From Acidobacteriota bacterium (GTDB lineage: Bacteria > Acidobacteriota > Vicinamibacteria > Vicinamibacterales > JAHECP01): a DNA stretch of 64,000 nucleotides. Shown here piece after piece: positions 1 to 8,238 of the stretch. The notes under the pieces were generated by a model. The model saw only the letters and a list, made by a program, of their open reading frames with translations, ran no database searches and had not been told where the DNA came from. The stretch spans positions 1 to 64,000 of the forward strand of contig JAHECP010000005.1 of NCBI GenBank assembly GCA_024641665.1, written 5' to 3'. Within the stretch, counting starts at the first letter, position 1. The number at the start of each line of letters is the position of its first letter. Position numbers and translations under genes: made by a program.

Positions 1-1
1 G

Positions 2-160
2 GCCGGCCACACGATTCCCGCCCTGCGCGCGCGATCCACGCTCGTGCGCTACGACGCGTATCTCGCCTATCTGGACGCGCTGTCCGAGCTGTACGCCCGG
101 GAGCTGAAGGTGGTGGACTTTGCCCGCTTCCGCGCCGTCGTCGCCCGCCGGCCCGCGTGA
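2..160 (+). CDS. C-terminal end of an unidentified protein
   Basis: An open frame enters from the left edge and closes with TGA at 158-160, giving 53 residues that end in VVARRPA. The segment is rich in Leu, Tyr and Arg and looks helical (AYLDALSELYARELKVVDF); no motif identifies a family. Its 3' end overlaps the most upstream possible start of the SecA-like gene by 41 bp, so the two are probably co-transcribed. The gene body lies outside the window, so function cannot be assigned. Confidence 0.5.
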   Translation, partial: AGHTIPALRARSTLVRYDAYLAYLDALSELYARELKVVDFARFRAVVARRPA

Positions 161-2591
161 TCGCCGCCGCGCCGCCGGGCGCCCGACCGTCGCCGAGTGC
201 TGGCAGCGGTTGCTCGGCAGCTCCGTCCGGACGGATCTGCGGCCGCTCGAGGACCGGCTCGCGGCGGTCGAGGCTGCGGGCCGGGCGCTGGCGGGCGCCA
301 GCGACGGCCAGATTCGGGCCCGCGCGGCGAGGCTGAAGGGGCAGGCGCGGCGCGGGACCCCGGAGGAGGCGCTGCTCGCGGAGGCGTTCGCGCTCGTGCG
401 CGAGGCGGCAGTGCGCCGCCTCGGACAGCGCCCCTTCGACGTCCAGATGCTCGCGGGCATCGCGCTGCACCAGGGTGCGGTCGTCGAGATGCAGACCGGC
501 GAGGGCAAGACGCTCGCCGCCGTGGCGCCCGCGTTCCTGGCCGCGCTGTCGGGACGCGGCGTGCACGTCCTCACGGTGAACGACTACCTGGCGCGGCGCG
601 ACGCCGCCTGGATGGGGCCGGTGTACGAGCTGCTCGGGCTGCAGGTGGGCTGCATCCAGGGTCGCACCCTGGGTGCGGAGCGCCGGTCCGCCTACAACTG
701 CGACGTCACCTACCTCACCGCCAGGGAATCCGGCTTCGACTATTTGCGCGATCGCCTGTGCCTCGAGCCCGACCGGCTGGTCCACCGCCCGTTCCATCTC
801 GCGATCGTGGACGAGGCCGACTCGATTCTCGTCGACGAGGCGCGCGTGCCGCTGGTGATCGCGGGCGACGTGCTCGATCACGGGGCCGATCTCGAGCGCA
901 TCGCGGCGGCGGTGCGGGAGCTCCGCGCCGGCCGCGACTACGACACCGACGAGTACCGCCGGAACGTGAACCTGACGGCGGCGGGCTCCGAGCGGCTGGA
1001 GGCCGGCCTCGGGTGCGGCAACCTCTTCGCGCCCGAGGCGCTGCACCTGCTGGCCGACATCAGGAACGCGCTGCACGCGGAGGTGCTCCTCGCGCGCGAC
1101 GTCGACTACATCGTCCGGCGGGGGCGGGTCGAGCACGTGGACGAGCTGACGGGGCGCGTGGTGGAGAAGCGCCAGTGGCCCGACGGGCTCCAGGCGGCGC
1201 TCGAGGCGAAGGAAGGCGTGCGGCAGCGGCCCGAGGGCCGGATTCTCGGGTCGGTGACGCTGCAGCACTTCGTGCGGGCCTACCCGAGGCTGTGCGGCAT
1301 GACGGCCACCGCCCGGCCCGCTGCGAAGGAGCTGGAGGAGTTCTACGGGCTCGGCGTGACGGTCGTCCCCACCCACCGGCCGTGCGTTCGCGTGGATCAT
1401 CCGGACGTCGTGTTCACGCACCGGGAGGCGAAGACGCGCGCGCTCGTCGCCGAGATTGCCGCGGTGCACGAGACCGGCCGGCCCGTCCTCGTCGGGACGG
1501 CGAGCGTGGCCGAGTCGGAGGCGCTCGCCGCGTCGCTCGGCCGGATCGGCGTGGCGTGCCGCGTGCTCAACGCGCGGCACGACGAGGAGGAGGCGGCCAT
1601 CGTGGCCGACGCCGGCGCGCCGGGCGCGGTGACCATCTCCACGAACATGGCCGGGCGCGGCACCGACATCCGGCTGGGCGGGCGCGACGAGGCCGAACGC
1701 GACCGCGTGGTGGCGCTCGGCGGGCTGTACGTCATCGGCGCCAATCGCCATGAGAGCCGGCGCATCGACGACCAGCTGCGCGGCCGCGCGGGCCGGCAGG
1801 GCGACCCCGGCAGCTCGCGCTTCTTCGTCAGCCTCGAGGACGATCTGCTCGAGCGCTTCCGGCTGCGCGATCTGGTGCCGGCCGCGAAATGGCCGGCTCG
1901 CCAGGACGGATCGATCGACGACCCGGTGCTCGCGCGCGCGATTGCGCGCGCCCAGCGGATCGTGGACGGCCAGAACCTCGACACGCGCCGCACGCTCTGG
2001 CGCTACGCGCACGTCGTCGAGCTCCAGCGGCGCTACGTGCAGGACTGGCGGCAGGAGATCCTGACGGGCGAGGCGCAGCCGGACGTGCTGGCGGCCGCGC
2101 GTCCGGAGCGGTGGCGGCGGCTGACCGGGACAGTGGGCGAGGCGGTGCTGCGCGGCGTCGAGCGTCACCTCGCGCTCGTCACGATCGACCGCGCGTGGAG
2201 CGAGCACCTCGCCGAGATGGGCCACGTGCGCGGCGGCATCCACCTCGTCACGCTCGCCGGCCAGGATCCGTACGAACAGTTCCACGCCCGCGCGCGCGAG
2301 GCGTTCGAGCGCCTGCTGCCGCGCGTCGACGAAGAGATCGCGACGACGTTCGACACGCTGGACGTCACCGAGCGCGGGGTGGATTGGAAGGCCGCCGGAA
2401 TGCTGGGGCCGTCGTCCACCTGGACGTACCTGGTGACCGACACCCCGTTCCTCACCGGGCCGCTGGCCGCGATGGCGGCGCGGCCGTCGCTGGGGCTGCC
2501 GGTGGCGTGGCTCTACGCGCCGTTCTGGATCCTGTGGGCCGTGTACCGACGGCTCAAGGCTCACGGCTCGCGGCTCAGGCGCGGGCAGTGA
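120..2591 (+). CDS. SecA-like preprotein translocase ATPase (accessory type)
   Basis: SecA-type DEAD motor ATPase of about 823 residues, expected to drive unfolded protein through SecYEG or a dedicated channel. Walker A is MQTGEGKT (residues 124-131), followed by the SecA-typical VNDYLARRD (153-161) and the DEADSILVDEAR block starting at 231. The second helicase lobe shows TNMAGRGTDIRLGG, and GRAGRQGDPGSSRF follows. The start is uncertain: TTG at 120 overlaps the upstream gene, and an in-frame TTG at 210 is an alternative; no ATG or GTG lies before the conserved part. The C-terminal Cys-rich zinc tail of housekeeping SecA is absent. Instead the protein ends in a hydrophobic stretch (about 790-812) and a basic tail. 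This suggests a specialised paralogue rather than the essential SecA, although the genome's other SecA is not visible here. Confidence 0.9.
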   Translation: MPASAPSSPAGPRDRRRAAGRPTVAECWQRLLGSSVRTDLRPLEDRLAAVEAAGRALAGASDGQIRARAARLKGQARRGTPEEALLAEAFALVREAAVRRLGQRPFDVQMLAGIALHQGAVVEMQTGEGKTLAAVAPAFLAALSGRGVHVLTVNDYLARRDAAWMGPVYELLGLQVGCIQGRTLGAERRSAYNCDVTYLTARESGFDYLRDRLCLEPDRLVHRPFHLAIVDEADSILVDEARVPLVIAGDVLDHGADLERIAAAVRELRAGRDYDTDEYRRNVNLTAAGSERLEAGLGCGNLFAPEALHLLADIRNALHAEVLLARDVDYIVRRGRVEHVDELTGRVVEKRQWPDGLQAALEAKEGVRQRPEGRILGSVTLQHFVRAYPRLCGMTATARPAAKELEEFYGLGVTVVPTHRPCVRVDHPDVVFTHREAKTRALVAEIAAVHETGRPVLVGTASVAESEALAASLGRIGVACRVLNARHDEEEAAIVADAGAPGAVTISTNMAGRGTDIRLGGRDEAERDRVVALGGLYVIGANRHESRRIDDQLRGRAGRQGDPGSSRFFVSLEDDLLERFRLRDLVPAAKWPARQDGSIDDPVLARAIARAQRIVDGQNLDTRRTLWRYAHVVELQRRYVQDWRQEILTGEAQPDVLAAARPERWRRLTGTVGEAVLRGVERHLALVTIDRAWSEHLAEMGHVRGGIHLVTLAGQDPYEQFHARAREAFERLLPRVDEEIATTFDTLDVTERGVDWKAAGMLGPSSTWTYLVTDTPFLTGPLAAMAARPSLGLPVAWLYAPFWILWAVYRRLKAHGSRLRRGQ

Positions 2592-2608
2592 AGCGGGGCC
2601 CCCGCCAC

Positions 2609-2664
2609 GTAGCGCGCGCCTTCAGGCATGCGCCTGCCGGCGCAGGGCCAAAGCCCTGCGCTAC
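2609..2664. repeat. REP-like nested palindrome between convergent genes
   Basis: GTAGCGC (2609-2615) pairs with GCGCTAC (2658-2664). Inside are two further hairpins: CAGGC/GCCTG around 2623-2636, and CGCAGGGC-CAAA-GCCCTGCG at 2641-2660. The element lies between the stop codons of the convergent SecA-like and GH3 genes, so it could act as a bidirectional terminator, although there is no T-tract. The design resembles REP-type intergenic palindromes, which are usually dispersed in a genome. Confidence 0.55.
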
Positions 2665-2683
2665 GAGGACGGGGCCGCCGCCG

Positions 2684-5401
2684 CTAGTGCGGCGACACCG
2701 GCACCGCCGCGCCCGTGATCGTCACCGCGCCCGTCAACACCTGCGTCGTCGCCGCGTCGGCCGTGCCCCAGAGCCCCGGCTGCTTGCCGCCCGCCGCGAT
2801 CGTCAGACGTCCCGGCTCGACGACGCGTGAGCCGTCGGCGTGGACGCTGGAGAGGTCGCGCGGCGAGAGGGTGAAGCGCACGACCCGCCGCTCGCCGGGC
2901 GCGAGGCGCACGCGCGCGAAGGCCTTCAGCGCGCGAATGGGGACGGGAGCCGACGCCCCCACGTGGGTGACGTAGACCTGCACGACCTCGTCGCCCGCCA
3001 TGGCGCCCGTGTTCCGGACCGCCACCGACACCTCGACGGGCGCGCCCGCCTGGAGCGTGGCTGGAAGCCGCAGGTCGTCGTACGCGAACGTCGTGTAGCT
3101 CAGGCCGTGGCCGAACGGGTAGAGCGGCTTGCCCGTGAAGAAGCGATACGTCCGGCCGGCCATCGCGTAGTCGTCGAAGACCGGCAGCTGCCGCACGGTC
3201 CGGTAGAACGTCACCGGCAGGCGGCCGCCCGGGTTGACATTCCCGAACAGGACGTCCGCCACCGCGGTGCCCGCCGCCTGGCCCGGATACCAGGCCTGCA
3301 CGATCGCCGGCAGGTACTGGTCGGCCCAGGTGACGCCGAGGGCGCTCCCGCTCAGCAGGACCAGGACGAGGGGCTTGCCGGCCGCGGCGGTGGCGACCTG
3401 CTGCATCAGCGTCTCCTGGACGGCCGGCAGCGCCAGGCTCGTGCGGTCGCCGCCGGAGAAACCCTCGATCTCCACCGGCATCTCCTCGCCCTCGAGGCGT
3501 GACGAAAGACCGAGCACGAGCACGACGGCGTCGGCCTGTCGCGCGGTCGCCACGGCGTCGGCGGTCTCGTCGCCGCGGCCGGCCGGCGGGTCCCACAGCA
3601 GCTCGCCGACGGCGTCGTACTTCTCGTGCTCGTATTCGACGCGAATCGGGTACGACCAGCCCGCGCGCAGGATCACCGTGCCGGTCTTGAGCGTGGGCTC
3701 GTGGTCGGTGCGGCCCTCGGCCACGATTTTCTCCCCGATGAAGACGCGGAACATCGTCTCGCCGCGGAAGGCGAGGGTGTACTCGCCTGTCGCCGGCGCG
3801 CGCAGCTCCCCCGTCCAGCGCACGCTGAAGACCTCGCCGAGCCCGTCGGCGGGCGCGCGATCGGCCCAGTCGAAGCGGACGTCCGGGTCGACGCGCGTGA
3901 AGACGGGCGCGCCGTCGAAGTGGCCGCGGTAATAGGCGGCCGTGAGGCCGCTCACGCGTCCGGCGGGCGAGTCGGTGGACAGCGCCGACCCCGGCACCGG
4001 CGCGAGGTCCGGCAGGCCGGCGGCGAGCGGACCGCCGCGCGCGTAGACCACGCGGGTCGTCGAGGGCACGGCCGCCTCGATGCCCTGGAGGATCGTCACC
4101 GGGCTCACGGGCGTGCCGTTGTAGTTGCCGAGCAGCACCTCCACGTCGTCCGCGTTCGGACCGATGACGGCAATCGTGCCCAGGTCCTTCTTCAACGGCA
4201 GCGTGCCGCGGTCGTTCTTGAGGAGGACGATCGACTCGCGCGCGGCCTCGAGCGCGAGCGCCTGGTGCGCGGGGGAGTCGACCACCGACTCGTAGGACAG
4301 GCGGGTGTAGGGTACGCGGTCGGGCGGGTCGAACACGCCCAGATGCATCTGGGCGCGGAAGAGTCGCCGCAGCGCGCCGTCGATCTGCTGCTCCGTGGCG
4401 AGGCCCGCCCGGACGGCGTCGGCCAGGTTCAGGAAGGCGTCGGGCGAGCCCGGCGCCCACGAGCCGCTGCCGCACTCGAGGTCGGTGCCCGCCTGGAGCG
4501 CGAGCGCGGCCCCCTCGACCGGTGTCGCGCGCGTCTTGTGGCTGGTGTAGATGTCCTGCACCGCGCCGCAGTCCGACACGACGTAGCCGGTGAAGCCCCA
4601 CCGGCCGCGCAGGATCTCGCCGAGGAGCTCGGTGTTGGCGCACGCCGGCAGGCCGCGCACGCTGTTGTACGCGCACATCACCGAGCCGGCGCCGCCGTCC
4701 ACCACGGCGGCGCGGAACGCCGGCAGATAGGTGTCGTAGAGATCGATCTGGCTGACGCGCGCGTCGAAAGTGTGCCTGAGCGGCTCGGGGCCGCTGTGCA
4801 CGGCGAAGTGCTTGGGCGTGGCAATCGTTTCGAGGTAGCGCGGGTCGTCGCCCTGCAGGCCGCGCACGAACGCGACCGCCAGCGCGCCGGTCAGGACGGG
4901 ATCCTCGCCGTAGGTCTCCTGGCCGCGGCCCCAGCGTGGATCGCGGAAGATGTTGATGTTGGGCGACCAGAACACCAGGCCCTGATAGATGTGCCGATCG
5001 CCGCGCTGCACCCAGCGGTTGTTCATCGCGCGGGCCTCGTCGGCGATGGCCGACGCCACGCGACCCATCAGCGCGGTGTCCCAGGTGGCGGCGAGGCCGA
5101 TGGCCTGCGGGAACACCGTGACGCGCCCGGCGCGGGCGACGCCGTGCAGCGCCTCGTTCCACCAGGGAAAGGCCGGGATGCCCAGGTGATCCACGGGCGC
5201 GGCCCGCTCGATCATCAGCGAGACCTTTTCGTCGAGCGTCAGACGGCCCAGCAGATCGTCGATGCGCTGCTCGACGGGCAGGTCGGGATTGCGGAAGGGC
5301 AGCGCCTGCGGGTCGGGCGCCTGGCCGTGCGCGGCGACCGACGCCAGCACGAGCGCGGCCAGCGCGGCGACCACCGGGCGATGGGGAGCTGACGGGCACA
5401 T
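2684..5401 (-). CDS. Secreted glycoside hydrolase family 3 (beta-glucosidase/beta-xylosidase) with PA14 insertion
   Basis: Exported GH3 enzyme (905 aa) that should release terminal beta-linked glucose, xylose or similar residues from oligosaccharides. A signal peptide covers about residues 1-26. The N-terminal barrel has the WWNEALHGVA motif (about 80-89) typical of the beta-xylosidase/glucosidase branch, KHFAVHSGPE (about 197-206) and the nucleophile context VVSDCGAV, with Asp277 the predicted catalytic nucleophile. A PA14 domain (about 484-605) is inserted in the second catalytic domain, and a fibronectin-III-like domain closes the protein (about 795-870, with VRNTGAMAGDEVVQVYV). The length fits the PA14-containing subfamily. 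The ATG at 5399-5401 is supported by the immediately following signal peptide. The substrate cannot be fixed from sequence. Confidence 0.93.
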   Translation of the reverse strand: MCPSAPHRPVVAALAALVLASVAAHGQAPDPQALPFRNPDLPVEQRIDDLLGRLTLDEKVSLMIERAAPVDHLGIPAFPWWNEALHGVARAGRVTVFPQAIGLAATWDTALMGRVASAIADEARAMNNRWVQRGDRHIYQGLVFWSPNINIFRDPRWGRGQETYGEDPVLTGALAVAFVRGLQGDDPRYLETIATPKHFAVHSGPEPLRHTFDARVSQIDLYDTYLPAFRAAVVDGGAGSVMCAYNSVRGLPACANTELLGEILRGRWGFTGYVVSDCGAVQDIYTSHKTRATPVEGAALALQAGTDLECGSGSWAPGSPDAFLNLADAVRAGLATEQQIDGALRRLFRAQMHLGVFDPPDRVPYTRLSYESVVDSPAHQALALEAARESIVLLKNDRGTLPLKKDLGTIAVIGPNADDVEVLLGNYNGTPVSPVTILQGIEAAVPSTTRVVYARGGPLAAGLPDLAPVPGSALSTDSPAGRVSGLTAAYYRGHFDGAPVFTRVDPDVRFDWADRAPADGLGEVFSVRWTGELRAPATGEYTLAFRGETMFRVFIGEKIVAEGRTDHEPTLKTGTVILRAGWSYPIRVEYEHEKYDAVGELLWDPPAGRGDETADAVATARQADAVVLVLGLSSRLEGEEMPVEIEGFSGGDRTSLALPAVQETLMQQVATAAAGKPLVLVLLSGSALGVTWADQYLPAIVQAWYPGQAAGTAVADVLFGNVNPGGRLPVTFYRTVRQLPVFDDYAMAGRTYRFFTGKPLYPFGHGLSYTTFAYDDLRLPATLQAGAPVEVSVAVRNTGAMAGDEVVQVYVTHVGASAPVPIRALKAFARVRLAPGERRVVRFTLSPRDLSSVHADGSRVVEPGRLTIAAGGKQPGLWGTADAATTQVLTGAVTITGAAVPVSPH

Positions 5402-5447
5402 GGGGGCAGCCTAGGCCGCGACGAGGGAGGCGTCAAGATGGAGGTAC

Positions 5448-5614
5448 ACAGGGTGCACTCGGGTGCACAAAGTGCACAGGGGTGCGCGGTGGCGCGGGGG
5501 CTTCCATGGCGCGCAGCTTCTTCTCAACCTGAAGGAAGAATGATGCGCCACCGGCGTCAGCCTCGGCGCCACCTCGCACCTTCGTGCACCTCGGTGCACG
5601 TTGCACCCCGATGC
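5448..5614. repeat. GTGCAC-rich imperfect inverted repeat
   Basis: Five exact GTGCAC hexamers lie at 5453, 5463, 5472, 5584 and 5594, with near-copies (GGTGCG, TTGCAC, ATGCAC) between and beside them. The left arm (about 5448-5500) and the right arm (about 5550-5614) align as an imperfect inverted repeat around a central stretch containing CTTCTTCTCAACCTGAAGGAAGAA. It fills the gap between the stop of the outer-membrane protein gene and the start of the GH3 gene. A long RNA hairpin or a multi-site operator are both possible. Confidence 0.5.
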
Positions 5615-5617
5615 ACC

Positions 5618-6145
5618 CTATCCCCCGAGCGCCACGCCCGCGTAGGCCCGCCAGAACCCCAGGCCGCCGCTCTTGCGCACCTTGAAGTAGCGCAGGTCGC
5701 CCCGGAACGAGACGTGCGGGCTCAGGGAGAGGCGCGCGCCCCCGCCGACGTTGATGCCGAAATCGCTCGACGACACGTCGTTGAGCACGCCGCTCGGTGT
5801 CAGCTGGCGTCCCTGCCGGATGAGCCCGACGCCGGCCGTCACGTAGGGCTTGAAGCCCCCCACCGGCGCGCCCGCCAGCACGTTGACCATGAACGTGAAC
5901 ACGCTGCCGTTGGCGCCGCTCGACGGAAGGTCGGTGAACTTCGGCGTGTAGCCGAAGTCGACTTCAGCGCCCAGGACGTTGCCCGCCATGCCGCCGGCGG
6001 CGGCGCCGAACGTCACGCGGCTCGACGGCGCGTCGCCGCCGAAGGTGGCGCCCAGATAAGGGGTCAGGAAGGTGTCCGCGCTGGCGGACGCCGGCACGAG
6101 TCCGGCGAGCGCCGCGAAGGCGATCGCGAGAGCGAGTTTTCGCAT
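5618..6145 (-). CDS. Outer-membrane beta-barrel protein (OmpA/porin-fold, OMP_b-brl type)
   Basis: A 175-residue protein starting at the ATG at 6143-6145, chosen because a clear signal peptide follows directly (MRKLALAIAFAALAGLVPASASA); the frame stays open for 47 more codons upstream, but those are low-complexity. The mature part alternates hydrophobic and polar residues and is rich in Gly and aromatic residues (TFLTPYLGATFGG near the start, FWRAYAGVALGG at the end), as expected for an eight-stranded barrel ending at the membrane edge. Such proteins are usually structural or of unknown function. It lies upstream of, and in the same direction as, the GH3 gene but is separated from it by the GTGCAC-rich repeat. 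Confidence 0.8.
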   Translation of the reverse strand: MRKLALAIAFAALAGLVPASASADTFLTPYLGATFGGDAPSSRVTFGAAAGGMAGNVLGAEVDFGYTPKFTDLPSSGANGSVFTFMVNVLAGAPVGGFKPYVTAGVGLIRQGRQLTPSGVLNDVSSSDFGINVGGGARLSLSPHVSFRGDLRYFKVRKSGGLGFWRAYAGVALGG

Positions 6146-6170
6146 ACCTGCGGCCGGAGCAACCCGTGTG

Positions 6171-6212
6171 CCAGGGGCCAGAGGCCGGGGGCCAGAGGCC
6201 AGGGGCCAGATG
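6171..6212. repeat. Three 14-bp tandem units
   Basis: Units CCAGGGGCCAGAGG (6171-6184), CCGGGGGCCAGAGG (6185-6198) and CCAGGGGCCAGATG (6199-6212) follow one another directly upstream of the outer-membrane protein gene. Low-complexity GGCCAGAGGCC palindromes arise within them. No function is evident. Confidence 0.6.
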
Positions 6213-6303
6213 AGCCCTGAGCCGCCTTCGCAGCCCTGTCTGCCCGGGCTGCTTCGGCGAGCCAAGGCCCAGAGCCGTGAGCCCAAGGCCGGCTGAGTAG
6301 GAA

Positions 6304-7599
6304 TTACCGGGTTACGCGGTCCGAGCGGTCCTTCTCGGCGTGGGGGAACGTGATGTCGATCGTCTGTTGGATCGCTCGGAGCGTGCGCATCTCCTCGGGC
6401 GAGACGAGCGTGATGGCCGTGCCGGTCGCCTCGGCGCGGCCGGTGCGGCCGGCGCGGTGCACGTAGGCGTCAGTACCGTCCGGCACGTCGTAGTTGATGA
6501 CGTGCCCGATGCCGTAGATGTCGAGGCCGCGCGCCGCGATGTCGGTGGCGACCAGCACCTTGTAGGTGCCGCTGCGGAAGCCTTCGACGGCCGCGGTGCG
6601 CTCGGCCTGCGTCCGGTCGGCGTGCAGCGCCACGCACCGGATCCGCTGGGCGGCGAGCCGCCGGTACAGCTGATCCGCGCCGCGGCGCGTGCGCACGAAG
6701 ACGAGTGCGGGCTCGTGCGAGCGGCGCAGGAAGCGCACCAGCCAGTCCACCTTCTGGCCGGCCGGCATCGCGTGCGCCTGGTGGCTGATCGTGGCCGCGG
6801 CCTTCCCGGCCGTGCCAATCATGACCACCTTGGGGTTGCGCATGAGCGGCTCGGCCACGCGCGCCACCTCGGCCGACATGGTGGCCGAGAACAGCAGGGT
6901 CTGGCGCTCGGTGGGCAGCGCCGCGACGATGCGCTGGACGTCGGGCCAGAAGCCCATGTCCAGCATGCGGTCCGCCTCGTCGAGCACCAGCACCTCGAGC
7001 GCCTCGAAGTTGGTGACCGCGCAGCGCATGTGGTCGAGCAGCCGACCAGGCGTGGCGACCACGATGTCCACGCCCGCGCGCAGCGCGCGCGCCTGCAGGT
7101 CGCCGTCCACGCCGCCGTACACCGCGGCGCCGGAAATCTGCGTGTGGTACCCGAAGCCCTGCACGTCGTCCTCGATCTGCACGGCCAGCTCGCGCGTGGG
7201 CGCGAGCACCAGCACGCGACTGCTCACGGGCTGGCCCTCCGGCGCCGGCGGGCGCGGGTGGTCGAGGAGCCGCTGCATGATGGGCAGCACGAACCCGGCG
7301 GTCTTGCCCGTGCCGGTCTGCGCGCAGGCAATGAGATCGGATCCTTCGAGGACGATCGGGAAGACCGCGCTCTGGACGGGTGTCGTGAGCGTGAAACCGC
7401 GGTCCTGGATGCCCGCGTGCAGCCGATCGTCGAACGGGATCGAGTCGAACGGAACGGGCGTCGGGTCGTGCGGCGACGATTCGAGCGGGGTCTGCGGGGC
7501 CTGGGCCTGAGCCGGCCGCGCGTGGCCTCCGGATCGGGACGAGCGGCGCGGGCGGCCCGGGCGCCCGGAGCGTCTGGAATGGCCTGTCGGTGAAGTCAC
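6304..7599 (-). CDS. rhlE: DEAD-box ATP-dependent RNA helicase, RhlE type
   Basis: Cytoplasmic DEAD-box helicase (431 aa) that remodels structured RNA, in this subfamily mostly in ribosome assembly, mRNA turnover and cold adaptation. After a basic N-terminal tail of about 45 residues comes the Q motif (FDSIPFDDRLHAGI...TTPVQS), motif I AQTGTGKT, PTRELAVQ, motif II DEAD in VLDEADRMLDMGF, SAT in LLFSATMS, and in the second lobe ATDIAARGLDI and HRAGRTGRAEATG. It lacks the long C-terminal RNA-binding domain of DeaD/CsdA, which supports the RhlE assignment. The start at 7599 is the first ATG of the frame; the basic leader could be shorter. A 240-bp non-coding stretch upstream may hold a 5' UTR. 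Confidence 0.9.
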   Translation of the reverse strand: MTSPTGHSRRSGRPGRPRRSSRSGGHARPAQAQAPQTPLESSPHDPTPVPFDSIPFDDRLHAGIQDRGFTLTTPVQSAVFPIVLEGSDLIACAQTGTGKTAGFVLPIMQRLLDHPRPPAPEGQPVSSRVLVLAPTRELAVQIEDDVQGFGYHTQISGAAVYGGVDGDLQARALRAGVDIVVATPGRLLDHMRCAVTNFEALEVLVLDEADRMLDMGFWPDVQRIVAALPTERQTLLFSATMSAEVARVAEPLMRNPKVVMIGTAGKAAATISHQAHAMPAGQKVDWLVRFLRRSHEPALVFVRTRRGADQLYRRLAAQRIRCVALHADRTQAERTAAVEGFRSGTYKVLVATDIAARGLDIYGIGHVINYDVPDGTDAYVHRAGRTGRAEATGTAITLVSPEEMRTLRAIQQTIDITFPHAEKDRSDRVTR

Positions 7600-7790
7600 G
7601 AGTGCTGGTGAGCTCGGAAAGGGGCGATCCGACCAAACGCGATGTTGCCGGTCCTCCGTCGTCCTTGGCTCAGTCCTCCCTCAATGCTGGATGACGCAAA
7701 CATGTGTTGCGTGTACCTCTAGTGTCTCATATTCCGGGCAGGCGGCACGGCCGCCAGCACGACGGTAGTCGGATCCTGAAGCCTAAGACC

Positions 7791-7809
7791 TGTTGCAGCA
7801 ACACGTTGC
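7791..7809. repeat. Overlapping short palindromes
   Basis: TGTTGC-A-GCAACA (13 bp) runs into a second palindrome GCAAC-AC-GTTGC within 19 bp. It lies just past the 3' end of the broken gene at 7839-8181 and upstream of the rhlE leader, so it could be an operator or a small hairpin. Nothing further supports either reading. Confidence 0.35.
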
Positions 7810-7838
7810 GGGGATAGATGCTCCGCGGAGCCCCGATT

Positions 7839-8181
7839 CTACGTGCCGTCGCGGAGGCGGTCGAGCGCGGCGGCGCGCGCCAGGGCCTGGGAGACGAGAC
7901 GCGGCGGCGCGCCGTAGAGCCGCAGCAAGGCGATGGCGTTGCGCGTGGTGGCGACGGGAGGGCTCAGGCGCGCGTGTGCCGGACGGTGAGCGGGACACCG
8001 TGCGCCCATCGCGAGTGACAGCCCCGCAGAGCAGCGCGCTGAAGCCCGGCTCGTCCGCGTAGACGAGCGTGAAGACGCGGGAGCCGCCGTCCTCGCCGGC
8101 GATGAACTGCGCGCCATAGCCTGCGCAGCGCTCGGGCGAGGTCAGCGGCACGTGCGTCAAGGTCATCGTCGGTGTGAGCAT
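7839..8181 (-). pseudogene. Frameshifted small gene of unknown function
   Basis: The first half reads well from the ATG at 8179-8181 (MLTPTMTLTHVPLTSPERC...FTLVYADEPGFSALLCGAVTRDG). Near 7975-8000 the sensible reading moves to another frame, which continues ARLSPPVATTRNAIALLRLYGAPP and ends LDRLRDGT with a stop at 7839. A single indel would join them into a protein of about 113 residues. I do not recognise the family. Either the gene is broken or there is an assembly indel in the G/C-rich stretch. The adjacent aldo/keto reductase is also damaged, which favours real decay. Confidence 0.45.
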
Positions 8182-8238
8182 CCCGTCAGTTTAGTCGGCC
8201 GTGCCCGTCCGGTCGAGGGGTGTCCGCAGAGCTGGCCG

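Noticed and set aside
2661-5399. A second long minus-strand frame shifted relative to the GH3 gene
   Set aside because: It is offset by one base from the GH3 reading and yields Arg/Gly-rich sequence; the GH3 frame has the catalytic and PA14 motifs.
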